From CADEED01 sp036274075 (GTDB taxonomy: Bacteria > Pseudomonadota > Gammaproteobacteria > Steroidobacterales > Steroidobacteraceae), in contig DASUGK010000097.1 of the NCBI GenBank assembly GCA_036274075.1, forward strand, positions 1-10,685: a stretch of DNA of 10,685 bases. The letters are read 5' to 3'. Under the pieces are notes generated by a model. It had not been told where the DNA came from. It was given only the letters and a program-made list of their open reading frames with translations, and searched no databases. Of this stretch, positions 1 through 6,863 are shown piece after piece. A program made the translations under genes and the position numbers. Position 1 is the first letter of the stretch. Every line of letters begins with the position of its first letter.

Positions 1-1295
1 ACGATGCCGCCGCCGAGGTTTTGTTTGCCGGGGCGCAGTTGTGCGCAGCGCTCGCGGTAGCCGCTGTCGCGGTAGGCGGCCACCGGGTCGATGGCGCCGC
101 CCTTGGACACCCGCGCCTGGGCGAGGATCGGCGACACGTCCGTGGTGAAGCCGCGCTTCAGGGTCTGGGCGGCCATGAGCACGTCGTTGGCCATGCGGTA
201 CTCGTGCAGCCGGGCACGCTCGACGATCAGCGCCTGCGCGTAGGCACGCTGCAGCTCGATCGCGCTGGTCATGAGGCTCTCGATCGGGTCGGTGACGTTG
301 TGTGACTGGTCGAGCATGTGCGCAGGCCGGAAGTTGGGCGCCTTGGCAAGCTCGGCTTCCACCAGCTCGTTGAACACCAGGAACAGCCGGAACGGCTCGA
401 TGGAACCGGCGTCGAGGTCGTCGTCGCCGTACCTGGAATCGTTGAAATGGAATCCCCCGAGGCGCTGCGCATGCACCAGCCGCGCCACGATCATCTCGAT
501 GTTCACGTTGGGCGCGTGGTGGCCCAGGTCCACCAGGCAGAAGGCCTTCGGCCCCAGCGCCTGCGCAGCCATCAGCGATGAGCCCCAGTCCTGTATGACG
601 GTGGCGTAGAACGCCGGCTCGTACATCTTGTGCTCGATGAACATGCGCCAGTCGTCCGGCAGCGCCTTGTAGATGGACGCCGTCGACTCGAGGTAACGCT
701 CGAAGGCGCGCCCCAGGTGCGACTGTCCCGGGAAATTCGCGCCGTCGCCGATCCACACCGTCAGCGCCTTCGATCCGAGCTTCCTGCCGGCGCCGATGCA
801 GTCGATATTGAGGGCCACGGCCTGGGCGCGCACCGCCGGGTCGGTGTGCGTGAGGCTGCCGTACTTGTACGACAGCGGCTGGCCCACCTGGTCCTGGAAG
901 GTGTTGGAGTTCATCGCGTCGAAGCCGAGGCCGAGCGCCGCCGCGTGTTCGCGCAGCGCCACGAAGTCGTCGGTCTTGTCCCAGGGCAGGTGCAGCGACA
1001 CCGTGGGCGTGGCGCCGGTCAGCTTGTGGATGACGCCGCAGTCCTCGAGTTTCTCGAACACGTTGCGAGGCTCGCCGGGACCGGGAAAGCGGCCGAAGCG
1101 CGTGCCACCCGTGCCCACGCCCCAGGACGGAACCGCCACGCGGAAATTCGCCACGGCGCGCGTGATGTCGTCGATGGCGATGCCGCGGCGCTGCAGCTGT
1201 ATGCCCAGCGCGGTGTAGTCGGTGGCCAGCGTGGCGGCATGCGGCTTGTTGGCCGACGCGATGTAGTTCGCGTCGCGCGGATCGGCGAAGGCCAT
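1..1295 (-). CDS. rhaI: L-rhamnose isomerase, 3' end cut by window edge
   Basis: Converts L-rhamnose to L-rhamnulose in the cytoplasm, the first catabolic step. The frame was read by hand from an ATG at 1295 and stays open for 431 codons to the left edge. The reading begins MAFADPRDANYIASANKPHA and contains VPSWGVGTGGTRFGRFPGPG (about residues 55-74), FDAMNSNTF, WIGDGANFPGQS, EHKMYEPAFY, VDLGHHAPN, GFHFNDSRYGDDDLDAG and DQSHNVTDPIES. These are hallmarks of the Pseudomonas stutzeri/Rhizobium type of TIM-barrel isomerase, not E. coli RhaA. Likely metal ligands by recalled family alignment are Glu221, Asp256, His283 and Asp329, with His101 in the active site. Family members are about 430 residues and end in a Gly-rich tail. 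The last visible residues (GGGI) match that, so only a codon or so is probably missing. It lies 11 bases downstream of rhaD, with AGGGGG as ribosome site, so the two should share a transcript. Confidence 0.95.
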   Translation of the reverse strand, partial: MAFADPRDANYIASANKPHAATLATDYTALGIQLQRRGIAIDDITRAVANFRVAVPSWGVGTGGTRFGRFPGPGEPRNVFEKLEDCGVIHKLTGATPTVSLHLPWDKTDDFVALREHAAALGLGFDAMNSNTFQDQVGQPLSYKYGSLTHTDPAVRAQAVALNIDCIGAGRKLGSKALTVWIGDGANFPGQSHLGRAFERYLESTASIYKALPDDWRMFIEHKMYEPAFYATVIQDWGSSLMAAQALGPKAFCLVDLGHHAPNVNIEMIVARLVHAQRLGGFHFNDSRYGDDDLDAGSIEPFRLFLVFNELVEAELAKAPNFRPAHMLDQSHNVTDPIESLMTSAIELQRAYAQALIVERARLHEYRMANDVLMAAQTLKRGFTTDVSPILAQARVSKGGAIDPVAAYRDSGYRERCAQLRPGKQNLGGGI

Positions 1296-1299
1296 GAAA

Positions 1300-1305
1300 C
1301 CCCCT
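1300..1305 (-). promoter_or_regulatory. Ribosome binding site of rhaI
   Basis: On the minus strand AGGGGG stands 4 bases before the ATG at 1295, between the rhaD stop (1307-1309) and rhaI. It supports this rhaI start and shows that rhaI can be translated on its own within a rhaD-rhaI message. The spacing is slightly short. Confidence 0.6.
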
Positions 1306-1306
1306 G

Positions 1307-3442
1307 TTAACGCGTGAACGCGGCCGCGTTGCCGGCGTCGACGTTCACGATGTTGCCGGTCGACTTGGCGGAACGCTCCGAGGCGAAGAATGCCACGGCT
1401 TCGGCGACGTCTTCAGGATAGACGCTGCGCTTGAGCAGGCTGCGCTCGCGATACACGGATTCCAGCTCGTCGACGCTCTTCTTGTACTGCGCGGCGCGCT
1501 GCTGTGCCCATTCGCCCTGCCAGATGCGCGAGCCGCGCAACACCGCGTCCGGGTTCACGACGTTGACGCGGATACCGAACGGCGCCCCTTCGAGGGCCAG
1601 GCAACGCGCCAGGTGCAGCTCGGCCGCCTTGGCCGTGCAGTAGGCCGCGGCGCCGGGCGAGGCGGCGAGGGCGTTCTTCGAACCGATGAACACGATCGAG
1701 CCGCCGATACCCTGCGCCTTGAAGAGCTGGAACGCCTGGCGAGCGATCAGGAAGTAACCCGTGGACAGGATGTCCATGTTCTTCTGCCAGGTGGCGAGGC
1801 TGGTCTCGTCCACCGGCGATGCCGAGGCGATGCCGGCGTTGGAAATGCAGATGTCCACGCCGCCGAATTTCCAGGCGCTGTCGCGGAAGCCCGCGGACAC
1901 CGCGTCCTCGCGCGTCACGTCCATCCAGGAACTGGCGACCACGTCGGCGCCGTATTTCTGGCGCAGCTCGGTTTCCGCCTCACCCAGCGCCTCGCGGTCG
2001 ATGTCGCACAACACCACGCAGGCGCCGTCGTCCATGAGCCGCCGCGCCGTGGCGAGGCCGATGCCGCCCGCGCCGCCGGTGATCAGGGCCACGCGCCCGG
2101 CCAGCGCCTTGGGCTTGGGGCTGCGCTGCAGCTTGGCTTCCTCGAGCAGCCAGTACTCGATATCGAAGGCTTCCTGCTCGGGCAAGCCGCGATACGCGGA
2201 GACACTGGCCGCGCCACGCATCACGTTGATGGCATTGACGTAGAACTCGCCGGCCATGCGCGCGGTGGCCTTGTCCGCGGCGAAGGTGATCATGCCCACG
2301 CCGGGGACCAGGTACACCACCGGGTTGGCGTCGCGCATCCTGGGTGAGTCCGCGCGCTTGCAGCGCTCGTAGTAGGCGGCGTAGCGCTCGTGGTAGGCCT
2401 CGATGGCGGGCTGCACGCGCGCCACGAGATCGGCGACGGATTCGCGCGCCGGATCGAAGGGCAGGACCAGCGGCCAGATCTTGGTACGCAGGAAGTGATC
2501 GGGGCAGGAAGTGCCCAGTGCCGCGAGGCTGGCGAGTCTCTCGCCGCCCACGAAATCCAGCACCGTTTCACTGTCGTCGAAGTGGCCGACCTTGAAGGTG
2601 GTGGCGTCGCCCTCGGGCGCGGACGAGATGACACCGCGGATCGCGGGCATGATCCCCGCGGCGATCTCGCGGCGCCGGTCGATGGTCAGCGCCGGCGTGG
2701 CCACCGCACCGAACGGGCGTTTGCCGCGCGCGCGCTCTTTCAACCACAACGTGGCGCGATTGATGATGTCCAGCGTGTTTTCGTAGCAGGCCTTGGACGT
2801 GTCGGCCCAGGAGAACAGGCCATGCGCGTCGAGCACCGCGCCCTTGAGCTTCGGGTTCTTCTGCGTGAGCTCTCGCAGCTTCAGGCCGAGTTCGTAGCCC
2901 GGGCGGATCCAGGGCAGCCAGCCGATCTCGCCGCCGAAGATTTCCTCGGTCAGCTTCTTCGAGTCCGCCGACGCGGCGATGGCGATCAGCGCATCCGGGT
3001 GCATGTGGTCCACGTGCGCCCGGTCGACCAGGCCATGCAGCGGCGTGTCGATGCTGGCGGCGCGCGGGTTCAGGTTGAAGGCGCAGTGCGCATACAGCGG
3101 CACCATCACGGCGTCGTTGTCCGTCCCAGGCTTGTAGAACTTCTCGAGGGCGCGGAATTTCTCCATGTAGAGCGTGGAGAAACCGTCGAGCTTCATGGTG
3201 CCGAGGTCGCCGCCGGAGCCTTTGACCCACAACACGTCGGTCTCGGCGCCCGTCAGGGGGTCTTCTTCCCGGATCTTGGCGGAGGTGTTGCCGCCGCCGA
3301 AATTGGTGATCCGCTTGTCGCTGCCCAGCAGGTTGGAGCGATACAGGAGCAATTCGGCCGGCGAGAGCCGGCCCGCGTGGGCATCATCCCAACGGCTTTC
3401 GATTTCGAGGGGCGCCTGGGGCGCCATTGGGACCACGCGCAT
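1307..3442 (-). CDS. rhaD: Bifunctional rhamnulose-1-phosphate aldolase / L-lactaldehyde dehydrogenase
   Basis: A 711-residue cytoplasmic fusion protein. The N-terminal class II aldolase domain (about residues 20-430) cleaves L-rhamnulose-1-phosphate to dihydroxyacetone phosphate and L-lactaldehyde. It shows NFGGGNTSAKI (about 48-58), KGSGGDLGTM (about 74-83) and a His-rich HVDHMHPDALI (about 143-153) that should bind zinc. The C-terminal short-chain dehydrogenase domain (about 445-711) has the nucleotide loop TGGAGGIG (about 455-462), SNAG, and the Ser588, Tyr601, Lys605 catalytic set in IGSKN and YCTAK. It should oxidise L-lactaldehyde to L-lactate with NAD. Length and domain order are normal for the fused RhaD (also called RhaEW) family. 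I chose the ATG at 3442 because GGAG lies 7 bases upstream. A TTG at 3445 and an ATG at 3427 are alternatives. It is first in the leftward unit, ahead of rhaI. Confidence 0.95.
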   Translation of the reverse strand: MRVVPMAPQAPLEIESRWDDAHAGRLSPAELLLYRSNLLGSDKRITNFGGGNTSAKIREEDPLTGAETDVLWVKGSGGDLGTMKLDGFSTLYMEKFRALEKFYKPGTDNDAVMVPLYAHCAFNLNPRAASIDTPLHGLVDRAHVDHMHPDALIAIAASADSKKLTEEIFGGEIGWLPWIRPGYELGLKLRELTQKNPKLKGAVLDAHGLFSWADTSKACYENTLDIINRATLWLKERARGKRPFGAVATPALTIDRRREIAAGIMPAIRGVISSAPEGDATTFKVGHFDDSETVLDFVGGERLASLAALGTSCPDHFLRTKIWPLVLPFDPARESVADLVARVQPAIEAYHERYAAYYERCKRADSPRMRDANPVVYLVPGVGMITFAADKATARMAGEFYVNAINVMRGAASVSAYRGLPEQEAFDIEYWLLEEAKLQRSPKPKALAGRVALITGGAGGIGLATARRLMDDGACVVLCDIDREALGEAETELRQKYGADVVASSWMDVTREDAVSAGFRDSAWKFGGVDICISNAGIASASPVDETSLATWQKNMDILSTGYFLIARQAFQLFKAQGIGGSIVFIGSKNALAASPGAAAYCTAKAAELHLARCLALEGAPFGIRVNVVNPDAVLRGSRIWQGEWAQQRAAQYKKSVDELESVYRERSLLKRSVYPEDVAEAVAFFASERSAKSTGNIVNVDAGNAAAFTR

Positions 3443-3449
3443 CAAATGT

Positions 3450-3453
3450 CTCC
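3450..3453 (-). promoter_or_regulatory. Ribosome binding site of rhaD, decides the start
   Basis: On the minus strand GGAG stands 7 bases before the ATG at 3442. This spacing favours 3442 over the in-frame TTG at 3445 (4 bases) and over the ATG at 3427, which would be 22 bases away. Confidence 0.55.
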
Positions 3454-3462
3454 GGGCCCTTA

Positions 3463-3482
3463 CCGGCGCTAAAGTACGCCGG
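3463..3482. repeat. Inverted repeat CCGGCG-N8-CGCCGG
   Basis: Two perfectly complementary 6-base arms (3463-3468 and 3477-3482) flank an AT-richer 8-base spacer. It sits between the larger palindrome and the rhaD start, so it would fall in the rhaD promoter or leader. It could be a regulator half-site pair or a leader stem-loop. In GC-rich DNA short GC arms arise easily by chance, so this is tentative. Confidence 0.35.
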
Positions 3483-3485
3483 CGC

Positions 3486-3506
3486 AGCCCTTCTTTAAGG
3501 AGGGCT
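3486..3506. promoter_or_regulatory. 21-bp imperfect palindrome, candidate RhaR operator
   Basis: Left arm AGCCCTTCTT and right arm AAGGAGGGCT flank a single central T. Nine of ten positions pair, with one mismatch at the seventh position of the arm. The AT-rich centre and GC-rich ends suit a dimeric helix-turn-helix protein. It lies just upstream of the probable -35 region of the rightward operon and about 44 bases from the rhaD start, where a repressor could block both promoters. No gene ends nearby, so a terminator is unlikely. Binding by RhaR is inferred from position only. Confidence 0.5.
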
Positions 3507-3507
3507 G

Positions 3508-3535
3508 TTTAACACACGAAGCCGTCATATACAAT
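3508..3535 (+). promoter_or_regulatory. Probable sigma-70 promoter of rhaR operon
   Basis: TACAAT at 3530-3535 matches the TATAAT consensus at five of six positions and lies in TATACAAT. A weak -35 candidate, TTTAAC at 3508-3513, is 16 bases upstream. Transcription would begin near 3542, giving a leader of about 40 bases before rhaR. The -10 box is good and the -35 box is poor. Confidence 0.5.
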
Positions 3536-3580
3536 CAATCACGTGCAGAATCGATCACGGGACGGTACCCGGGGGCCCCA

Positions 3581-4384
3581 ATGCTCGAGAAAGAACGTCA
3601 TAACCTGATCCTGAAGCTGGTCGAGGAGCGCTCGATCGTCAGTGTCGGGGACCTGCTGGACCTGCTGGGGGCCTCGGAAGCCACCATCCGCCGCGACATC
3701 AACGCCCTGGCCGAGAAGGGTGAGGTGAAGCGCATCCGCGGCGGCGCCGAGGCGGTCCGGCCGCGCCACCAGCCCCACCTGGTGGGCATGCCCTTCGCGA
3801 TGAGCCAGGACGTGAGCGTTCCGCAGAAGCGCGCCATTGCGCGCGCCGCCGCGGCGCTGATCGTTCCGGGTGAAAGCATCATCATCAACGGCGGCACGAC
3901 GACCTACGCGCTCGTGGAGTTTCTCGAAAATTCCGACCTGGACATCCTGACCAACTCGTTCCCCATCGCCGCCAAGCTGTTCGCCACCAGCCGCAACCGC
4001 ATCACGTTGCCGGGCGGCACTATCTTCCGCGAGCAGAACATCGTGCTGTCGCCGTTCGAGAACGACACCATCGAGAGCTTCTGGGGCAACAAGCTGTTCG
4101 TCGGCTGCTACGGGCTCAACCGCTTCGGCATGATGGAAGCCGATCCGCTCATCGTGCAGGCGCAGACCAAGCTGCTGAAGCGCAGCGAGCACGTGATCGT
4201 GATGGCGGACAGCTCCAAGCTGCGCCGCAAGTCGGCCATGATTGTTGCAGGCCTCGATCGCATCAACACCATCGTCACCGACGATGGCGCGCGGCCCGAG
4301 GAACTCGAGGACTTCCGCGCCGCGGGCATCAAGGTCATCGTCGCCAAGGTCACGCCCGAAGACGAGATGAAGAAGATCGCCTGA
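3581..4384 (+). CDS. rhaR: DeoR-family transcriptional regulator of rhamnose genes
   Basis: A 267-residue cytoplasmic regulator of normal DeoR-family length. The N-terminal winged helix-turn-helix spans about residues 5-57, with the recognition segment SEATIRRDINAL (32-43) and the wing RIRGGA (51-56). The C-terminal sugar-phosphate sensing domain (about 78-260) shows INGGTTTYALVEFL (102-115), ITLPGG (141-146), FVGCYGLN and MADSSKL (208-214). DeoR proteins are usually repressors released by a phosphorylated sugar, and rhizobial rhamnose loci use a DeoR-type RhaR as repressor. Here rhamnulose or rhamnulose-1-phosphate is the plausible effector, by inference. It is first in the rightward operon, so it would control its own synthesis. 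The ATG at 3581 gives the typical MLEKERHNLIL opening. Its ribosome site is only a G-run at 3571-3575, inside the palindrome GGGGCCCC. This RhaR is unrelated to the AraC-type RhaR of E. coli. Confidence 0.9.
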   Translation: MLEKERHNLILKLVEERSIVSVGDLLDLLGASEATIRRDINALAEKGEVKRIRGGAEAVRPRHQPHLVGMPFAMSQDVSVPQKRAIARAAAALIVPGESIIINGGTTTYALVEFLENSDLDILTNSFPIAAKLFATSRNRITLPGGTIFREQNIVLSPFENDTIESFWGNKLFVGCYGLNRFGMMEADPLIVQAQTKLLKRSEHVIVMADSSKLRRKSAMIVAGLDRINTIVTDDGARPEELEDFRAAGIKVIVAKVTPEDEMKKIA

Positions 4385-4394
4385 GGCGGTCGCG

Positions 4395-4400
4395 AGGGGG
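4395..4400 (+). promoter_or_regulatory. Ribosome binding site of rhaS, supports a GTG start
   Basis: AGGGGG ends 7 bases before the GTG at 4408, in the 23-base gap after the rhaR stop. It is one of the best ribosome sites in the operon, fitting the need for more binding protein than transporter. It supports GTG 4408, since the next in-frame ATG (4444) would remove most of the signal peptide. Confidence 0.6.
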
Positions 4401-4407
4401 AAACCGA

Positions 4408-5400
4408 GTGAAGAAATACGTCGTCGCGGCCGCGTGTGCCGTCATGGTCGCGGTCGCCGGCTGCGGCCAGAGCGGGACTGCAAAACCGGCGCAAGTCCGC
4501 GTGGGACTCGTGGCCAAGTCGCTGGGCAATGGGTTCTTCGACGCCGTGGACAAGGGCGCCCAGGAGGCGGCGAAAGAATTGAATGCCGAGGTGATCTTCG
4601 TCGGGCCGACGACGCCCACGGCCGAGGGGCAGATCGAGACGCTGAACTCGCTCATCGCGCAGCGCGTGGACGCCATCGCCGTCTCGGCCAATGATCCCGA
4701 TGCGCTCGTGCCCACGCTCAGGAAAGCCATGGACCGCGGCATCAAGGTGGTCTCCTATGATTCCGCGGTGGCCCAGCCGGGACGCATCGCGCACCTTGCC
4801 CCCTCGTCGGATCAGCTCATAGGCGAAACAGTAATCTCTCTGGTGGCCGAATTGACGCCCGGAGGCAAAGGTAAGTTCGCCGTCGTCTCGGCCACGCCCA
4901 CGTCGACCAACCAGAATTCCTGGCTCGCGGAGATGCGCAAGGCATTGGCGAATCAACCCGGCCTCGAGATGGTCAGCGTGGTCTACGGGGATGACGTTTC
5001 GGACAAGTCGTACCGCGAGGCCGTCGCGCTGATCCAGCAACATCCGGACCTGGTGGTGCTGGTGAGCATCAGCTCGGTGGGCCTGGTGGCCACGGCGCGC
5101 GCCGTGGAAGACCAGGGAGCCGCCGGCAGAATCAAGGTCACGGGCCTGGGGCTGCCGTCCGAGCTCGCCGGCTATGTGCAGAAAGGCGTGGTGCCGAAAT
5201 TCGCGATCTGGAATCCCATCGACCTCGGCTACGCCGCCACGCAGATCGCCGTGAACCTGGCGCGCGGCGGGGACGTCGCGAGGCCGGTTTCCATGGGCCG
5301 CATGGGCGAAGTCACGTTCGCGGCGGACGGCGTCGGCGCGATGAGCAGGCCCTTCATATACGACGCCAGTAACGTGGCGGAATTCGCCAGGATTTTCTGA
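4408..5400 (+). CDS. rhaS: Rhamnose ABC transporter substrate-binding lipoprotein
   Basis: A 330-residue periplasm-facing sugar-binding protein of the ribose/LsrB type that should capture L-rhamnose and hand it to RhaPQ. The N-terminus MKKYVVAAACAVMVAVAGCG is a lipoprotein signal with lipobox VAGC and lipidated Cys19. The mature protein has two periplasmic-binding lobes. Visible family motifs include VAKSLGNGFFDAVDKGAQEA (about 35-54), the run AEGQIETLNSLIAQRVDAIA, SANDPDAL, STNQNSW, YGDDVSDKSYREA, GLGLPSE and FAIWNPIDLGYAATQIA. Several of these resemble, as I recall them, the rhizobial RhaS. The GTG start is set by the lipoprotein signal and the AGGGGG site. It follows rhaR by 23 bases and precedes rhaT by 20. 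A lipid anchor is less common for such proteins in Gram-negative bacteria, where they are usually soluble. It is unrelated to E. coli RhaS, an activator. Confidence 0.9.
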   Translation: MKKYVVAAACAVMVAVAGCGQSGTAKPAQVRVGLVAKSLGNGFFDAVDKGAQEAAKELNAEVIFVGPTTPTAEGQIETLNSLIAQRVDAIAVSANDPDALVPTLRKAMDRGIKVVSYDSAVAQPGRIAHLAPSSDQLIGETVISLVAELTPGGKGKFAVVSATPTSTNQNSWLAEMRKALANQPGLEMVSVVYGDDVSDKSYREAVALIQQHPDLVVLVSISSVGLVATARAVEDQGAAGRIKVTGLGLPSELAGYVQKGVVPKFAIWNPIDLGYAATQIAVNLARGGDVARPVSMGRMGEVTFAADGVGAMSRPFIYDASNVAEFARIF

Positions 5401-5420
5401 GGCGAGGCGGAACCGCCGAC

Positions 5421-6863
5421 GTGCCTGCGCCGCTCCTCAGGCTCTCCGACGTGCACAAGTCCTTTGGCGGCGTGCGCGCGCTGGCGGGCGTCGATCTCGA
5501 ACTGCACCGCGGCTCGGTGACGGCGCTGATCGGCGAGAACGGCGCGGGCAAGTCGACGCTGGTGAAGATCCTGTCCGGGGTCCACGCGCCGGATGCCGGT
5601 TCGATCGAACTCGACGGGTCGGCCGTACGCATCGCCACACCCGTGGCCGCCCGCGACCTCGGTATCGGCGTGGTTCACCAGGAATGCCTGGTGTTCGATC
5701 ATCTCGATGTCGCCGAGAACCTCTTCATCAATGCGCATCCGCGGCGCGGTGCGCTCATCGACTGGCGCGGGATGCAGGCCCGGGCCGCCGCCGTGTTGCG
5801 CGAGCTCGGCGCGGACTTCACGGCGGATACGCGCGTGGGCACGCTGGGCATCGCGCAGAAGCACGTGGTGCAGATCGCGCGCGCACTGGTCAACGAGTCG
5901 CGGGTGCTGATCCTCGACGAGCCGACGGCCTCGCTGTCGCAACGTGAATGCGCCGAACTGTTCCGCATCGCGCGCCAGCTGCGCGACCGCGGCTGCGCGC
6001 TGCTGTTCATCAGCCACCGCTTCGACGAGATTTTCGAGCTGGCGGACCGCTACGCGGTGTTCCGCGACGGCAGCTCGGTGGGCGCCGGAGACATCGCCGG
6101 CACCGACCGCGACCGGCTGATCCGGCTCATGGTCGGGCGGCCGGTCGAGCAGTTGTTCCCCAGGCAGGAAGCCGTGCTGGGCGAACCCCTCCTGCGCGTC
6201 GAAAACCTGGGCCGCGCCGGCGAGTTCGAAGACATCAGTTTCTCGCTGCGCCGGGGCGAAATCCTCGGCATCTACGGGCTCGTGGGCGCGGGCCGCACCG
6301 AGCTCGCGCAAGTGTTGTTCGGCGCGCGTCGCGCCGACCGCGGCAGCGTGAGCGGCGCGGCCGACATCGCACTGGTGCCGGAAGACCGCCAGGGCCAGGG
6401 CAGCATCCTGCCGTTCTCGATCGCCGCCAACATCGCGCTGCCCAATCTCGAAGCGCTGGCCCCGCGAGGCTGGACCAGCGCGCGCGCGGAAAACGAGCTC
6501 GCAAGGCAGTGGATAGGCGCGCTCGGCATCAAGGCGCAGGGACCGGCACAGCGCGTTCAGAGCTTGTCCGGCGGCAACCAGCAGAAGGTGGTGCTGGCCA
6601 AGTGGCTGGCGCGCAAGCCGCAGGTGCTCATCCTCGACGAACCCACCAAGGGCATCGACGTGGGCGCCAAGGCCGCGGTGCACGCCGTCACCAGTGAATT
6701 CGCCTGCGCCGGAAATGGCGTGATCCTGATCTCGTCAGAGCTGCCGGAGATCCTCGGCATGTCCGATCGCGTGCTGGTCATGCGCCGTGGCCGGCTGCGC
6801 GGCGAATTCCCGCGCCACGAAGCCACCAGCGAACTCCTGCTGCGCGCGGCGAGCGACGCATGA
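5421..6863 (+). CDS. rhaT: Rhamnose ABC transporter ATP-binding protein
   Basis: A 480-residue double ATPase of the carbohydrate-uptake (CUT2, RbsA/MglA-like) family that powers the RhaPQ channel from the cytoplasmic face. Domain 1 (about 5-240) has Walker A GENGAGKST (38-46), a Q-loop at VVHQE, Walker B VLILDEP (162-168) and the switch histidine His199 in ISHR. Its signature motif is replaced by LGIAQKH (142-148). Domain 2 (about 255-480) has a degenerate Walker A, GLVGAGRT (286-293), with Arg in place of Lys, an intact LSGGNQQ (382-388) and Walker B VLILDEP (402-408). Such asymmetry is usual in this family. The GTG at 5421 follows a weak AGGCGG about 10 bases away. Its stop overlaps the rhaP start by 4 bases (ATGA). 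It differs from E. coli RhaT, which is a proton symporter. Confidence 0.93.
   Translation: MPAPLLRLSDVHKSFGGVRALAGVDLELHRGSVTALIGENGAGKSTLVKILSGVHAPDAGSIELDGSAVRIATPVAARDLGIGVVHQECLVFDHLDVAENLFINAHPRRGALIDWRGMQARAAAVLRELGADFTADTRVGTLGIAQKHVVQIARALVNESRVLILDEPTASLSQRECAELFRIARQLRDRGCALLFISHRFDEIFELADRYAVFRDGSSVGAGDIAGTDRDRLIRLMVGRPVEQLFPRQEAVLGEPLLRVENLGRAGEFEDISFSLRRGEILGIYGLVGAGRTELAQVLFGARRADRGSVSGAADIALVPEDRQGQGSILPFSIAANIALPNLEALAPRGWTSARAENELARQWIGALGIKAQGPAQRVQSLSGGNQQKVVLAKWLARKPQVLILDEPTKGIDVGAKAAVHAVTSEFACAGNGVILISSELPEILGMSDRVLVMRRGRLRGEFPRHEATSELLLRAASDA

Larger units (their letters stand above)
3443..3580. promoter_or_regulatory. Divergent rhaD / rhaR control region
   Basis: A 138-base non-coding stretch between two divergent rhamnose units, and the only sizeable gap in the window. 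It is visibly less GC-rich than the genes around 3490-3540. It contains, left to right, the rhaD ribosome site, an inverted repeat (3463-3482), a 21-bp imperfect palindrome (3486-3506), a -10-like box for the rightward operon (3530-3535), a pair of direct repeats CAATCACG/CGATCACG starting 16 bases apart (3536 and 3552), and a G-run before rhaR. Because both units serve the same pathway and a DeoR-family regulator is the first rightward gene, RhaR most likely binds here and controls both directions. I could not identify a convincing leftward promoter. Confidence 0.75.

Noticed and set aside
630..1310. Plus-strand frames opposite rhaI
   Set aside because: The minus strand reads as a full-length-matching rhamnose isomerase with all expected motifs. 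The plus-strand readings show none.
2390..3472. 360-codon open frame on the plus strand opposite rhaD
   Set aside because: It lies antisense to a well-supported fused enzyme. Its composition is rich in Arg, Gly, Ala, His and Val with no recognisable motif, as expected from third-position GC bias.
3486..3510. Palindrome as an intrinsic terminator
   Set aside because: No gene ends toward it from either side, and no T-run of useful length follows on either strand. It sits in a divergent promoter region.
4108..5043. 311-codon minus-strand frame opposite rhaR and rhaS
   Set aside because: It is antisense to two recognised genes and has no family features.
6276..6302. Loss of the Walker A lysine in the second ATPase domain of RhaT as a sign of decay
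   Set aside because: A degenerate second (or first) site is normal for the CUT2 double ATPases, and the remaining motifs are intact.
5229..6683. 484-codon open frame on the minus strand opposite rhaT
   Set aside because: It is a shadow of the ATPase gene. It has no domain motifs and a low-complexity Ala/Arg/His/Gln-rich sequence, while the plus strand has clear Walker and signature motifs.
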